A stretch of DNA of 64,000 nucleotides, from NCBI GenBank assembly GCA_030431775.1, contig JAUIHW010000004.1, positions 145,173 through 209,172 on the forward strand, read 5' to 3'. The notes beneath the pieces are model-generated. The model had not been told where the DNA came from, did no database searches, and saw nothing but the letters and a program-made list of their open reading frames with translations. The DNA is from Gammaproteobacteria bacterium (GTDB lineage: Bacteria > Pseudomonadota > Gammaproteobacteria > Pseudomonadales > JAUIET01). Below, one piece after another: positions 25,081 to 33,269 of this stretch (position 1 is the first letter of the stretch; each line of letters opens with the position of its first letter). The position numbers and the translations under genes were made by a program.

Positions 25081-25986
25081 GTGAAGACGCTTATCATTGG
25101 CGGCACAGGCTTGGTTGGAGGCCATGCGGCGATCTTGCTCGGGCAGCAAGGACATGAAGTCACCTTGGCGGCCCGCTCAGCGCCTCAGTCACCCGCGTTG
25201 CAGGAGTTCCGCTTTCGAGCCATCGATTATGTTGATACAACGCTGGAAAAGGCTGACCTCGAGGGTTTCGACGGCTTGGTGTTTGCTGCGGCCCAGGATG
25301 TACGGCAACTGCCACAGGATGGTTCGGAAAGCCCTGAACAATTTTACCAACGAGTCAATAACGAAGCTGTTCCACGGTTTTTCGCTGTTGCGCGCGATGC
25401 CGGTATTAGCCAAGCGGTTTACATTGGCAGTTTTTATCCGCAAATCGCCCCTCAGCAAATCGAGCGCGACCCGTATGTGTACTCACGCCATGTGACCGAC
25501 CAGGCTGTACGAGCACTGGCCAGCGATCAGTTTAGCGTTTGCAGTATCAACGCACCGTTTATTCTTGGCAGCTTGCCCGGCCTTCAGGTACCTCATCTGG
25601 CTGCGCTTAAAGCCTACGTTAGTGGGCTGCTGCCGGACCTGCCATTATTTGCCCCGCAAGGCGGAACCAATCATATCAGCGCGCGCTCGGTCGCACAGGC
25701 AATTCACGGGGCACTGCAACATGGCGAACCTGGTAAAGCCTATCTGGTGGGCGACGAAAACCTGACCTGGAAAGAGTATTTGGAACAGTGGGCCGCCGCC
25801 GCTGGGCACAGTCTTGACCTTGAGGTCAAGCCGGACGACCACCCGATGCTGCCTCATTCCATTATGTTCGCCGGCCCCAACGCCCTGGTCAGCTATGAAC
25901 CCGATGCGGGAGAAACTGCATTGCTGGCTTACGATCGTCAGCAGATAGCAGCAGAGATCCAGCGCGTGGTCAACGACCTTCCCTGA
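25081..25986 (+). CDS. NAD(P)-binding epimerase/dehydratase-family protein, atypical SDR
   Basis: A 301-residue protein with an extended-SDR Rossmann start IIGGTGLVGGHAAILLG at residues 5-21 and a late RSVAQAIHGAL and GDENLTWKEYLEQW region typical of epimerase-like proteins. The Tyr-x3-Lys catalytic pair is not intact: the Tyr region reads YVYSRHVTDQAV with no Lys four residues on. The protein may therefore bind a nucleotide without classical SDR catalysis, or use another residue. The start is GTG at 25081 with AAGGGGA upstream; a nearby ATG stops after two codons. It is divergent from the acyl-CoA dehydrogenase pair and convergent with the SnoaL-like gene. Substrate unknown. Confidence 0.78.
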   Translation: MKTLIIGGTGLVGGHAAILLGQQGHEVTLAARSAPQSPALQEFRFRAIDYVDTTLEKADLEGFDGLVFAAAQDVRQLPQDGSESPEQFYQRVNNEAVPRFFAVARDAGISQAVYIGSFYPQIAPQQIERDPYVYSRHVTDQAVRALASDQFSVCSINAPFILGSLPGLQVPHLAALKAYVSGLLPDLPLFAPQGGTNHISARSVAQAIHGALQHGEPGKAYLVGDENLTWKEYLEQWAAAAGHSLDLEVKPDDHPMLPHSIMFAGPNALVSYEPDAGETALLAYDRQQIAAEIQRVVNDLP

Positions 25987-25989
25987 ACC

Positions 25990-26418
25990 CTAAGGCAGAA
26001 TGACGACGCGTTCTTCACGCCAGTCAATGCACAGCTCGCGGCGAACGAATAACCAACGACCAGCCAACTTGCACAGTGTGTCCTGGTAACGAATTGCCCA
26101 CTCGTCAATCATTGCCTGGCCAGCAGCTCGGTCTGATAACAGGTGTGCCGCAGAGCCGTACACTTCACCCGTGGCATTTTCCCCAACAATCTCGAAGGAG
26201 CAGTTATAGACTCGGTGCTGAGTCGCTGAAAACATGCTGGCGAGCGTTTCAATCGTACGCTCGGCAATGCCCGGCTGCTCAATAGCAGGCAGTCCAGGAA
26301 CAATGATTTCAGCGTTCTCGTGCAAACAGCTGGCCAGCAAGCCCGGGTCTCTGCGGTCACAGGCCTTGGCGTAGCGGTAGGCAAGCTGTTGGATGAGCTG
26401 GTGGTCATGGGTACTCAT
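25990..26418 (-). CDS. SnoaL-like / NTF2-fold small protein
   Basis: A 142-residue NTF2-fold protein. It begins with a helical YRYAKACDRRDPGLLASCLHE segment and has the TQHRVYNCSFEIVGENATGEVYG strands and a C-terminal LAGRWLFVRREL strand, the layout of SnoaL-like hydratase/isomerase domains. No catalytic residue set can be named with confidence. The start codon lies only 17 bases from the start of the divergent polB, and AGGAG seven bases before the ATG is half of a small palindrome shared with polB. It is convergent with the atypical SDR gene, three bases away. A role in the same catabolic pathway as the neighbouring acyl-CoA dehydrogenases is possible. Confidence 0.78.
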   Translation of the reverse strand: MSTHDHQLIQQLAYRYAKACDRRDPGLLASCLHENAEIIVPGLPAIEQPGIAERTIETLASMFSATQHRVYNCSFEIVGENATGEVYGSAAHLLSDRAAGQAMIDEWAIRYQDTLCKLAGRWLFVRRELCIDWREERVVILP

Positions 26419-26423
26419 GATAT

Positions 26424-26434
26424 TCTCCTGGAGA
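26424..26434. promoter_or_regulatory. Palindromic shared Shine-Dalgarno between divergent genes
   Basis: TCTCCTGGAGA has arms TCTCC/GGAGA. Read leftwards it gives AGGAGA before the SnoaL-like ATG; read rightwards it gives GGAG two bases before the polB ATG. The 17-base gap has no room for promoters, so each promoter must lie inside the opposite gene. Confidence 0.5.
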
Positions 26435-26435
26435 C

Positions 26436-28781
26436 ATGCTTATTGACGATGTAACAACTGCGCAGGGCTTTCTGTTAAGCAGACACTGGCGTGACCTGGA
26501 ACAAGGCATTGAGCTGCGTTACTGGGCAAGCAGCAGTTTGGGGCCACTGCTGATCCGCTTTACCAAACAACGCGCGGTGTGCTTCTGTCCGCGCGACCAT
26601 CAGGTCAGCGACAGCAAACTGGCACAGCGCAAGCCGCTCACCCTTAGAGATCTGCGCGGACACCCCGTTGACGCATTGTATTTTGATTCACAGCGAGCGG
26701 TCCAGTCGCTGCAGCAAGGTGACTGCAATCTCCTGGAGTCAGACATCAAGCATTGCGACCGATACCTGATGGAGCGGTTCATCAATGCGGGGTTTACCGC
26801 AACCGGGCAGCTAGCTCGGCACGGACGATACTGCGAAATGGTCGACCCGAAACTTGAGGCTATCGAATTTGACCCAGAGCTGAGCTATGCCTCGCTGGAT
26901 ATAGAAACCAATGGCAACGATGGCTCGCTTTATTCAATCGCAATCAGCAGTGCGCAGACCTCAATCGTTTTCATGCTCGGTGAACAAACAGACAGTCAAC
27001 ACCCGGACTACAGCGTGCGCTATTTCCCGGTTGTCACCGATTTGTTGCGCGCATTTCTATCCTGGTTTCAGCAACTCGACCCGGACCTGATCATCGGTTG
27101 GAATGTCATTGGTTTCGACCTGGCTGTGCTGGAAAAGCAATGCCAGCGATTAAACATTCCTTTTCGTTTAGGGCGCAACAAGGAAGCAGCGACAGTATTG
27201 CCGCGTGATCAGCAAACCATGGGGCCTGCCCGAGCGCGGGTTCCAGGCCGCGCGGTACTGGATGGTATTGAATTACTCAGAGCCGGATTCTGGAGCTTTG
27301 AAAGCTTCTCTTTGGATAATGTGGCATCTGAGCTGCTGGGCAAACGGAAAACAATCACACTCAGCGGCCAGCAGAAGGTAGCGGAAATTAATCGCCAGTT
27401 TCGCGAAGACAAGGAGCGACTGGCAGCCTACAACCTACAGGACTGCCGTCTGGTGGCAGAAATATTTGGCCACGCCCGCTTGATCGCCTTCGCAAAGAAG
27501 CGCGCTGCCATGACTGGCCTGGACATCGATCGCATGGGCGGCTCGGTGGCCACATTCGACAACCTGTATCTGCCCCGTTTGCACCGCCGCGGTTTTGTGG
27601 CCCCTAATATTCCGACCGACCGTTCCGGTGGCCTGGCAAGCCCCGGCGGCTACGTACTGGATTCAAAGCCCGGCCTCTATAACAATGTGCTGGTGCTGGA
27701 TTTCAAGTCGCTTTATCCAAGCATTATCAGGACGTTTTTGATAGATCCTCTAGGACTGCATCTCGCGGAACTTGAACAGAAGGACGATTGTGGAAATGCG
27801 GCAATCAGCGGATATCGTGGAGCCCAATTTGCTCGCGAGGCCGCTATATTACCGGAATTGATTGGCGCGCTCTGGCAGCAACGAGATGCTGCAAAATCTG
27901 CTGGCGACTCAGCGCTTTCGCAAGCCATAAAGATCATCATGAACTCCTTTTACGGGGTACTGGGCACCGCGGCCTGCCGTTTTTACGATACCCGCCTGGC
28001 CTCAAGCATTACACTGCGTGGACACGACATCATCATGGAGAGCAAACGGCTATTGGAACAACAGGATGTGCAGGTTATCTACGGTGATACAGATTCATTG
28101 TTTGTGCTGTTGAACGACCAACAGGTAACCGAAGCGCAGGCAAGCAGCAAGGGTCAAGAACTGGCAAGCTTGCTGAATCGCCACTGGCAACAAAAAGTGC
28201 GCACCGAGTTCCAGCTAAGCAGTTATCTCGAAATAGAATTTGAAACTCATTACCTGCGCTTTCTAATGCCGACTGTTCGTGGCCAAAGTACCGGCAGCAA
28301 GAAGCGCTACGCAGGACTGGTGCGCGATGGCAGCCAGGCTGAGTTAAACGTGCAAATCAAGGGGCTTGAGGCAGCCCGCTCGGACTGGACTCCACTGGCC
28401 CGCGAGTTTCAGCGCGAGCTGTTCTGGCGAGTGTTCACAGATGGCGATTACCGGACCCTGGTTCAAGAAACTGCACACCGGCTACTGGCTGGCGAGCTCG
28501 ACCATAAGCTGTTGTACCGAAAGCGCTTACGTCGCCCACTGAGCGACTATCAGCGCAACATACCCCCACACGTGCAGGCCGCTCGAAAGCTTCCACAGGC
28601 GGGCCGCCACATTGAATACCTGATCACTGTGAACGGTCCAGAGCCAAGCGAAGCCAGGCAATCAGCGCCAGACTATAACCATTATCTCGAACGCCAGTTG
28701 GCCCCGGCGGCGGACACCATATTACATTTTCTGGGGTGTAGCTTTAACGAGCTGACCGCCAGCCAGCTCGCCATGTTCTGA
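26436..28781 (+). CDS. polB: DNA polymerase II (family B)
   Basis: A 781-residue family B polymerase, almost the length of E. coli Pol II (783). The N-terminus GFLLSRHWRDLEQG aligns with E. coli GFILTRHWRDTPQG. The 3'-5' exonuclease has the LDIET motif (Asp155/Glu157), then IIGWNVIGFDL and YNLQDCRLV. The polymerase has DFKSLYPSIIRT (motif A, near 420), KIIMNSFYGVLG (motif B) and IYGDTDSLF (motif C, near 549). It is a repair and bypass polymerase, often SOS-induced in enterics. I did not find a good LexA box upstream. The GGAG lies only two bases before the ATG, so initiation may be weak. It is divergent from the SnoaL-like gene and convergent with cysC. Confidence 0.96.
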   Translation: MLIDDVTTAQGFLLSRHWRDLEQGIELRYWASSSLGPLLIRFTKQRAVCFCPRDHQVSDSKLAQRKPLTLRDLRGHPVDALYFDSQRAVQSLQQGDCNLLESDIKHCDRYLMERFINAGFTATGQLARHGRYCEMVDPKLEAIEFDPELSYASLDIETNGNDGSLYSIAISSAQTSIVFMLGEQTDSQHPDYSVRYFPVVTDLLRAFLSWFQQLDPDLIIGWNVIGFDLAVLEKQCQRLNIPFRLGRNKEAATVLPRDQQTMGPARARVPGRAVLDGIELLRAGFWSFESFSLDNVASELLGKRKTITLSGQQKVAEINRQFREDKERLAAYNLQDCRLVAEIFGHARLIAFAKKRAAMTGLDIDRMGGSVATFDNLYLPRLHRRGFVAPNIPTDRSGGLASPGGYVLDSKPGLYNNVLVLDFKSLYPSIIRTFLIDPLGLHLAELEQKDDCGNAAISGYRGAQFAREAAILPELIGALWQQRDAAKSAGDSALSQAIKIIMNSFYGVLGTAACRFYDTRLASSITLRGHDIIMESKRLLEQQDVQVIYGDTDSLFVLLNDQQVTEAQASSKGQELASLLNRHWQQKVRTEFQLSSYLEIEFETHYLRFLMPTVRGQSTGSKKRYAGLVRDGSQAELNVQIKGLEAARSDWTPLAREFQRELFWRVFTDGDYRTLVQETAHRLLAGELDHKLLYRKRLRRPLSDYQRNIPPHVQAARKLPQAGRHIEYLITVNGPEPSEARQSAPDYNHYLERQLAPAADTILHFLGCSFNELTASQLAMF

Positions 28782-28789
28782 GACAATGC

Positions 28790-29407
28790 TTACGCGGGGA
28801 GAATGCCACGCTCTCGAAGAGCCGCCAGCACCACGTTGACCTCTTCTTCCAGTGACATCTCTGCGCTATTTAAGACAATTTCCGGCTTCTCAGGTGCTTC
28901 ATAAGGGTCGTCAATGCCGGTGAAGTTCTTGATCTCCCCGGCCCGCGCTTTCTTGTATAAGCCCTTCGGGTCGCGACTCTCAGCCACTTCCAGTGGAACA
29001 TCCACAAAAATTTCAATAAAGTCCATACCCGCCTCAGCATGCAGCGCGCGGACCTGATCACGATCAGCGCGATACGGGCTGACAAAACTGGAAAGCGTAA
29101 TCACGCCAGTGTCGACAAACAGCTTAGCCACCTCCCCGATACGACGGATATTCTCCGCACGATCTTCTGCGGAAAAGCCCAGATTGCGATTAATCCCCAA
29201 GCGGACATTGTCACCGTCCAGCCGGTAGCAAAGTCGGCCCGCTTCATGCAACACGCCTTCGATGGCAACGGCTACTGTGCTTTTTCCACTGCCAGATAAG
29301 CCCGTAAACCACAAAGTGGCGCCGCGCTGGCCCAGTAATTCGTTGCGATGCTCACGAGTAATGTCGCCTTCGTGCCAATGAACGTTTGTGGCTTTCTGTT
29401 CGGTCAT
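28790..29407 (-). CDS. cysC: Adenylyl-sulfate kinase
   Basis: A 205-residue APS kinase that phosphorylates adenylylsulfate to PAPS. The P-loop GLSGSGKST is at about 36-44, followed by [18 protein letters not shown], the [11 protein letters not shown] segment, and the [19 protein letters not shown] lid, all typical. It is a stand-alone kinase, not a CysN fusion, and cysD/cysN are not in the window. It may therefore serve sulfate assimilation, with partners elsewhere, or make PAPS for sulfonation. A good promoter with an extended -10 box and a GGAG lie immediately upstream. It is convergent with polB. Confidence 0.96.
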   Translation of the reverse strand: MTEQKATNVHWHEGDITREHRNELLGQRGATLWFTGLSGSGKSTVAVAIEGVLHEAGRLCYRLDGDNVRLGINRNLGFSAEDRAENIRRIGEVAKLFVDTGVITLSSFVSPYRADRDQVRALHAEAGMDFIEIFVDVPLEVAESRDPKGLYKKARAGEIKNFTGIDDPYEAPEKPEIVLNSAEMSLEEEVNVVLAALRERGILPA

Positions 29408-29438
29408 AATCTCTCCAGGAGGTGTGTATCAACGCGCC

Positions 29439-29447
29439 ATTATAACA
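29439..29447 (-). promoter_or_regulatory. Extended -10 promoter of cysC
   Basis: The minus strand reads TG-T-TATAAT, a perfect extended -10 element, 32 bases before the cysC ATG. CTCCTGGAGAG with a GGAG lies in between. No -35 match is needed for this promoter class and none is seen. Confidence 0.6.
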
Positions 29448-29473
29448 TGAGCCGACCACCCGCTACGGCCGGC

Positions 29474-30319
29474 TCAGCCCGGCTGGAGATAGGATTCAAC
29501 GGTCAGCAGACCCAGCTCCTTGGCAATCGCTGGCCCCCGCATCAGCTCATCTGGTTGCCACTCCGGTTTGGGCTCATTGTTCGCTAACCAGGACACAACA
29601 GCAGCAATGCTTTGTGGGGTGCAAGTTTTGAAACTGCCAAGAAAGGCCTCGTCAATACCTACTGAACGCATGACTTCGGTGATGACCGTACCGGGCTCAA
29701 TATTGAATATCCTGAGACCCTTTTCAGGGTGCTCCACCCGCAACGCTCCGGCCAAACGCCCAAGCGCCGCCTTGGAAGACGGGTAGGCAAAGTTCCAGCC
29801 GCCCTTGTCGGGTGGCGCAGGTGGATTGTGGAGCGCTGTATGCGACAGCATATTGACGATGGTGCCACCGCCGCCCTCCAGCATGCCTGGAAGGAAAGCC
29901 TGCACCAGTGCCAAAGGTGTATAGACATTGGCCTGATAAACCGCATCAAGGTGCTCAGGCGTCGTCTCAAGCACCGAAATAAGATTGGCCTCGCCCTGGT
30001 AGACCGCATTATTGAACAGCAGGTCAACCCGGCCGAAATGGCGCAGGGCTGATTGAGCAGCACCGATAATACTTTCCCTATCGAGGATATCCGCTTTGAG
30101 GCAGAGCGCTTCCCGGCCAGCACGGCGCACGGCTTGGGCGGTTGCCTGCAAACTGCCAGGCAATGCTTTGGCACCGCCAATGTAATTTTGCTGTTCGCCA
30201 TCAGCCAGAGTACGGGCGGTTATTGCGAGATCATAGCCGGAAGTTGCCAGCGCGACTGCGGTTTCAGCCCCGATGCCGCGGCTAGCACCTGTTATAAAAG
30301 CAACTTTGTTTTCCGCCAT
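29474..30319 (-). CDS. Short-chain dehydrogenase/reductase
   Basis: A 281-residue SDR. It has GASRGIGAETAVALA at about 11-25, NNAVYQGE at about 105, and a Tyr/Lys pair in FAYPSSKAALG. The Ser position of the triad falls in VNMLSHTALHN. An Arg-containing second strand (AITARTLADG) suggests NADP. A proline-rich insertion PPAPPDKGG precedes the active-site Tyr. It sits between cysC and a small membrane or secreted protein gene on the same strand. Substrate unknown. Its presence 1.3 kb from the Ltp2/ChsH-like operon makes a role in the same catabolic pathway possible. Confidence 0.86.
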   Translation of the reverse strand: MAENKVAFITGASRGIGAETAVALATSGYDLAITARTLADGEQQNYIGGAKALPGSLQATAQAVRRAGREALCLKADILDRESIIGAAQSALRHFGRVDLLFNNAVYQGEANLISVLETTPEHLDAVYQANVYTPLALVQAFLPGMLEGGGGTIVNMLSHTALHNPPAPPDKGGWNFAYPSSKAALGRLAGALRVEHPEKGLRIFNIEPGTVITEVMRSVGIDEAFLGSFKTCTPQSIAAVVSWLANNEPKPEWQPDELMRGPAIAKELGLLTVESYLQPG

Positions 30320-30427
30320 TGCGGCTCTCCGACAACATTCACGACGGATGCTATCAGGCCAGGCGAACGGCTGACATTACAGGTGGTTTGGGTCTGCGGT
30401 TTGTAACGCGCCCGGGGTGTTAATGAT

Positions 30428-30769
30428 TCAGGCCATCTGGCCTGGCTTACTCACCCAACAGTCGCCGTTTTCCTGGCGAATGGGTTTGATTTTGGACGCC
30501 GATGAACGTCCGGCAGAAGACCGCAGCTTGAGATCATCCACGCCGAAAATGCAGAAAGGTGAGCTTTTAATCGAACGGTTCTTGCCTTCCTTATCGGCCT
30601 TCCCGTCGACCGGCGCAGCGTAGCTGGCGAAACTCAGCCCACAGGCAAGCAATAATACCAGCATTGCGATAACAACCTGACCGTTTGATGTACGGACTTG
30701 CTGGCGGCTCTCGGACTGGCGGCTCTCAGAGATGGACTCAAACACTTTGGAAGGGGGTTGTTTATGCAT
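30428..30769 (-). CDS. Hypothetical small membrane-anchored or secreted protein
   Basis: I do not recognise this protein. From the ATG at 30769 it has 113 residues: a basic, Ser/Arg/Gln-rich N-terminus with a duplicated SESRQ, one hydrophobic helix (VVIAMLVLLLACGLSFASYA, about 32-51) that could be a signal peptide ending in an Ala-x-Ala-like site or an anchor, and a 60-residue basic C-terminal part with two Cys (FCIF and GDCWV) that could form a disulfide in the periplasm. An earlier in-frame ATG at 30931 would add 54 Arg-rich residues and seems less likely. No strong SD is visible. A palindrome CAGGCCA-TC-TGGCCTG covers the last codons and could end transcription weakly. It lies between an SDR gene and a histidine phosphatase gene. 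If it is not a gene, 30320-30946 is a non-coding gap. Confidence 0.5.
   Translation of the reverse strand: MHKQPPSKVFESISESRQSESRQQVRTSNGQVVIAMLVLLLACGLSFASYAAPVDGKADKEGKNRSIKSSPFCIFGVDDLKLRSSAGRSSASKIKPIRQENGDCWVSKPGQMA
30701..30730. repeat. 15-base tandem duplication within the hypothetical gene
   Basis: The 15-base unit CTGGCGGCTCTCGGA is followed directly by CTGGCGGCTCTCAGA. On the minus strand the two units code for the repeated SESRQ in the N-terminal part of the small hypothetical protein. Confidence 0.7.
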
Positions 30770-30946
30770 TGCAGGACGTTTCTCGTTTTGTGAACGGCTT
30801 CCTCTGCTTATTCCATGACGTTCTAGAGATCGCTTCCCTCGCGACTCTTTACTTATATTAATGAGGTAATAATACCGAAAACAATACCGCTTGTCGCGAC
30901 CCTCTCTGAAGAAAGCCATCGGGCGGTGCATTTTTCAGATTTTGGA

Positions 30947-31657
30947 CTACCGGTAGGTAATCAGCTGTTCACCGTTAATACGCCCCAGCACGTCCAGATA
31001 GGAATGGTCGTTGAAATAGGACAGCGACACTCTCTGACCACCATCGCGGTAGAACAGGCGGCTGACGGAGCAATTGATCACAGGCTCGTAGAAGCGGTAA
31101 GTGTGCTCGCCGTGCAAACCCAGGGCCTGCGCTACCAGGGTGGCAATTGTCCCGCCGGAGGTAAAGACCGCGACCGTCTTTCCGGCTCCCTGTTCTATCA
31201 TCAGCTCATGCAGAGCGGCTCGCGCATTGGCTGAATAATCTTGCCAGCTTTGAATAGGAGCGTCATACACGCCAGAGACCCATGCATTAAAGACCGCCTC
31301 AATGATTTTTTGATAGGTTTTGCTGTCGCCCAGGCCACCTTCAACAAGCGCCTGAATATCGGGCCTTTGTGCCGCTATCTGGGGGGCTAGATGCGCGATC
31401 TGTTCTTCATTATTAATTTCATCGAAACGAGAATCTATATTTAAATCAATTGTTTGAGACTGAAAGCTCAAAGCTATCTCAGCAGTTTTACGCTGTCTTT
31501 GCAAGCGGCCACTATAAGCTGCATCAAACTGGATACTGCAGTCACGTAAATACTCACCAAGCACCTCGGCCTGGCGCTCGCCGCGTGCCGACAGGACATC
31601 GTAATTCTCGCTGCCAAACGACGCCTGACCGTGGCGAATCAGGTAAATGCTCGCCAT
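30947..31657 (-). CDS. Histidine phosphatase family protein (phosphoglycerate mutase-like)
   Basis: A 236-residue member of the histidine phosphatase superfamily. The catalytic motif is LIRHGQASFGS at residues 6-16, with His9 as the phospho-acceptor. AYSGRLQRQRKTAEI gives the phosphate-binding Arg, and VFTSGGTIATL replaces the more usual second-His context GHGG/SHGG, so the second catalytic His is not obvious. It starts three bases after the stop of the Ltp2-like gene and is probably the last gene of that operon. Related phosphatases often sit in acyl-CoA catabolic clusters of proteobacteria beside kinase-like genes. The substrate is unknown. Confidence 0.85.
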   Translation of the reverse strand: MASIYLIRHGQASFGSENYDVLSARGERQAEVLGEYLRDCSIQFDAAYSGRLQRQRKTAEIALSFQSQTIDLNIDSRFDEINNEEQIAHLAPQIAAQRPDIQALVEGGLGDSKTYQKIIEAVFNAWVSGVYDAPIQSWQDYSANARAALHELMIEQGAGKTVAVFTSGGTIATLVAQALGLHGEHTYRFYEPVINCSVSRLFYRDGGQRVSLSYFNDHSYLDVLGRINGEQLITYR

Positions 31658-31660
31658 GGC

Positions 31661-32827
31661 TTACAGTTTGCCGAGCAACGCGCCACCGGTAGGCACACCC
31701 ACTCCTGATGTCACCAGCACATGATCAACCGTTTTTGCTGGCTGATTGACGGAATCACCACGCACCAGTTTGGCCGCTTCCACTACCCCATTAACCCCAT
31801 GTATGTAAGCTTCGCTCAGTTGCCCCCCATGGGTGTTTGTTGGCAGGCGTCCATCCGGGCGAAACGCTCCGTCCAACACGAACTGAGGAGCCGTATAGGG
31901 TTCACAAAAGCCCCAGCTTTCCAGCTGCCAGAGCACGATCGGCGTAAAAGCATCATAGATAACGGCGGCATCGATATCCGCCGCGCTCAAGCCACTTTGC
32001 TGATACGCTTCGCGAGCAGCGATATCCATGGATGGGATGGCTGCTATTTCTGGTCGATAGAAACTGGTCATGGATTCCATATTGGCCGCAGCGGCCTGTC
32101 CAACGCCTTTGATGGCGACCGGAGTGTGTCGTAAATCCCGGGCTCGCTCCGCAGTCGTAATGATGACCGCGCTGCCGCCATCACTCTCCTGGCAACAATC
32201 CAGCAGCTTCAGTGGTGAAACAATTTTCTTGGCCTGGTCGTAGTCCTCGCGAGAGAAAGGCTGCTCATAGAAAAAAGCCGCTGGGTTACGCACCGCATAG
32301 TCTCGTTGCGCCTGAGCGATTTCGAACATTGCGTCCTGGCAGTCAGTAGTCAAGTGCATGTAGCGCTGCGAGTACATAGCAACCCAGCTTGCCGGCGTCA
32401 TTAGGCCATACGGTGTATACCAACCCCAGTGGATGGCATCCGCCGTCAACAGTGGGCCGGACACCCCGGAACTGTAGCGATGGCCGGAGCGGCCATTCAG
32501 GGCGCGATAACACACCACGCATTCTGCCATACCGCTGGCCACAGCCATGACCGCCTGGTGCACCAGGCCGGTAGCCGCGCCACCGCCATGCGGAACCCTC
32601 GAGTAAAACGTCAGGTCGCCAATGCCCACCGCGCGCGCAAGCTCAATTTCATCGGTATTGTCCAGCGTGAACGTAGTCATGCCATCCACATCGGCAGGAC
32701 TGAGCCCGGCGTCCTTCAGCGCATCACGGACCGCTTCGGCCGCCAGCTGCAATTCAGAGCGCCCGGAATTCTTGGAAAACTCGGTATTGGCTATGCCGAC
32801 GATGGCTGATTTATCACAAATACTCAT
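31661..32827 (-). CDS. ltp2: SCP2-thiolase / lipid-transfer protein (Ltp2-like aldolase)
   Basis: A 388-residue thiolase-superfamily protein of the non-decarboxylating SCP2 type. It opens with AIVGIANTEFSKNSGRSELQL and has the central CQESDGGSAVIITTAERARD region, IYDAFTPIVLWQLE, and the C-terminal NTHGGQLSEAYIHGVNGV. In Mycobacterium and in Comamonas-type bacteria, Ltp2 partners the DUF35 domain of ChsH2 as a retro-aldolase that releases propionyl-CoA from the C17 side chain of steroids. Here the gene follows chsH1- and chsH2-like genes in the same order as the mycobacterial igr operon (chsH2-chsH1-ltp2), with short gaps. The family call is firm. The exact substrate is an inference from order and domain make-up. 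Confidence 0.87.
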   Translation of the reverse strand: MSICDKSAIVGIANTEFSKNSGRSELQLAAEAVRDALKDAGLSPADVDGMTTFTLDNTDEIELARAVGIGDLTFYSRVPHGGGAATGLVHQAVMAVASGMAECVVCYRALNGRSGHRYSSGVSGPLLTADAIHWGWYTPYGLMTPASWVAMYSQRYMHLTTDCQDAMFEIAQAQRDYAVRNPAAFFYEQPFSREDYDQAKKIVSPLKLLDCCQESDGGSAVIITTAERARDLRHTPVAIKGVGQAAAANMESMTSFYRPEIAAIPSMDIAAREAYQQSGLSAADIDAAVIYDAFTPIVLWQLESWGFCEPYTAPQFVLDGAFRPDGRLPTNTHGGQLSEAYIHGVNGVVEAAKLVRGDSVNQPAKTVDHVLVTSGVGVPTGGALLGKL

Positions 32828-32849
32828 TCCGATCTCCAGTTATCGTCGC

Positions 32850-33269
32850 TCATGGCAGCTGAATGCTGACAGAGCCTTCCATATGCATGCCCCAGATATT
32901 ATTTTCCCCCAGCACTTTGACTGTAATGACCTGTTGACTGTCGTCTTTGTCGGCGACCTCTCCGGTCACGGTCATAAGCATACCGGGCACATTAGGTGCC
33001 CCCAATTTGACCTTGAGCGCTTTCATCACGGCTTCCGGGCCACTCCAGTCCGTGACAAAGCGTGCCATCAGCGCCTGGCTGGTCAGGATGTTCATAAACA
33101 CGTCGGGCAAGCCCATCTCCTGGGCCACTTTGGGCACATGGTGACACGGCTCAAAGTCGCGGGTTGCCAGAGCACCGCAACTGATTAAGGAGCTGGTGAT
33201 TGCAATATCTTCTGCTGGCAGTTTGTCACCGACCGTGACCTCTGAGAATCTGAGGGTGTTATAGCTCAT
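32850..33269 (-). CDS. chsH1: MaoC-like dehydratase subunit (ChsH1-like)
   Basis: A 139-residue single hot-dog MaoC-like protein. It shows the early VTVGDKLPAEDIAI, the ACA/CGALATRDFEPCHHVPKVA region of the central helix, and MLMTVTGEVADKDD strands. Stand-alone short MaoC proteins next to a MaoC-DUF35 protein form the ChsH1-ChsH2 enoyl-CoA hydratase of steroid side-chain degradation. The start ATG overlaps the stop of the ChsH2-like gene (ATGA), and the Ltp2-like gene starts 22 bases after its stop. The canonical hydratase Asp/His pair is not clean in this chain (DFEPCHHVP replaces the usual DxNPxH), so it must be judged together with its partner. Confidence 0.85.
   Translation of the reverse strand: MSYNTLRFSEVTVGDKLPAEDIAITSSLISCGALATRDFEPCHHVPKVAQEMGLPDVFMNILTSQALMARFVTDWSGPEAVMKALKVKLGAPNVPGMLMTVTGEVADKDDSQQVITVKVLGENNIWGMHMEGSVSIQLP

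Noticed and set aside
26301..26436. LexA (SOS) box in front of polB
   Set aside because: I looked for CTGT-N8-ACAG upstream of polB and uvrC and found no acceptable match.
30429..30444. CAGGCCA-TC-TGGCCTG palindrome as a strong terminator
   Set aside because: The stem is good but lies over the last codons of the hypothetical gene and has no T-run after it, so it was not listed as a terminator.
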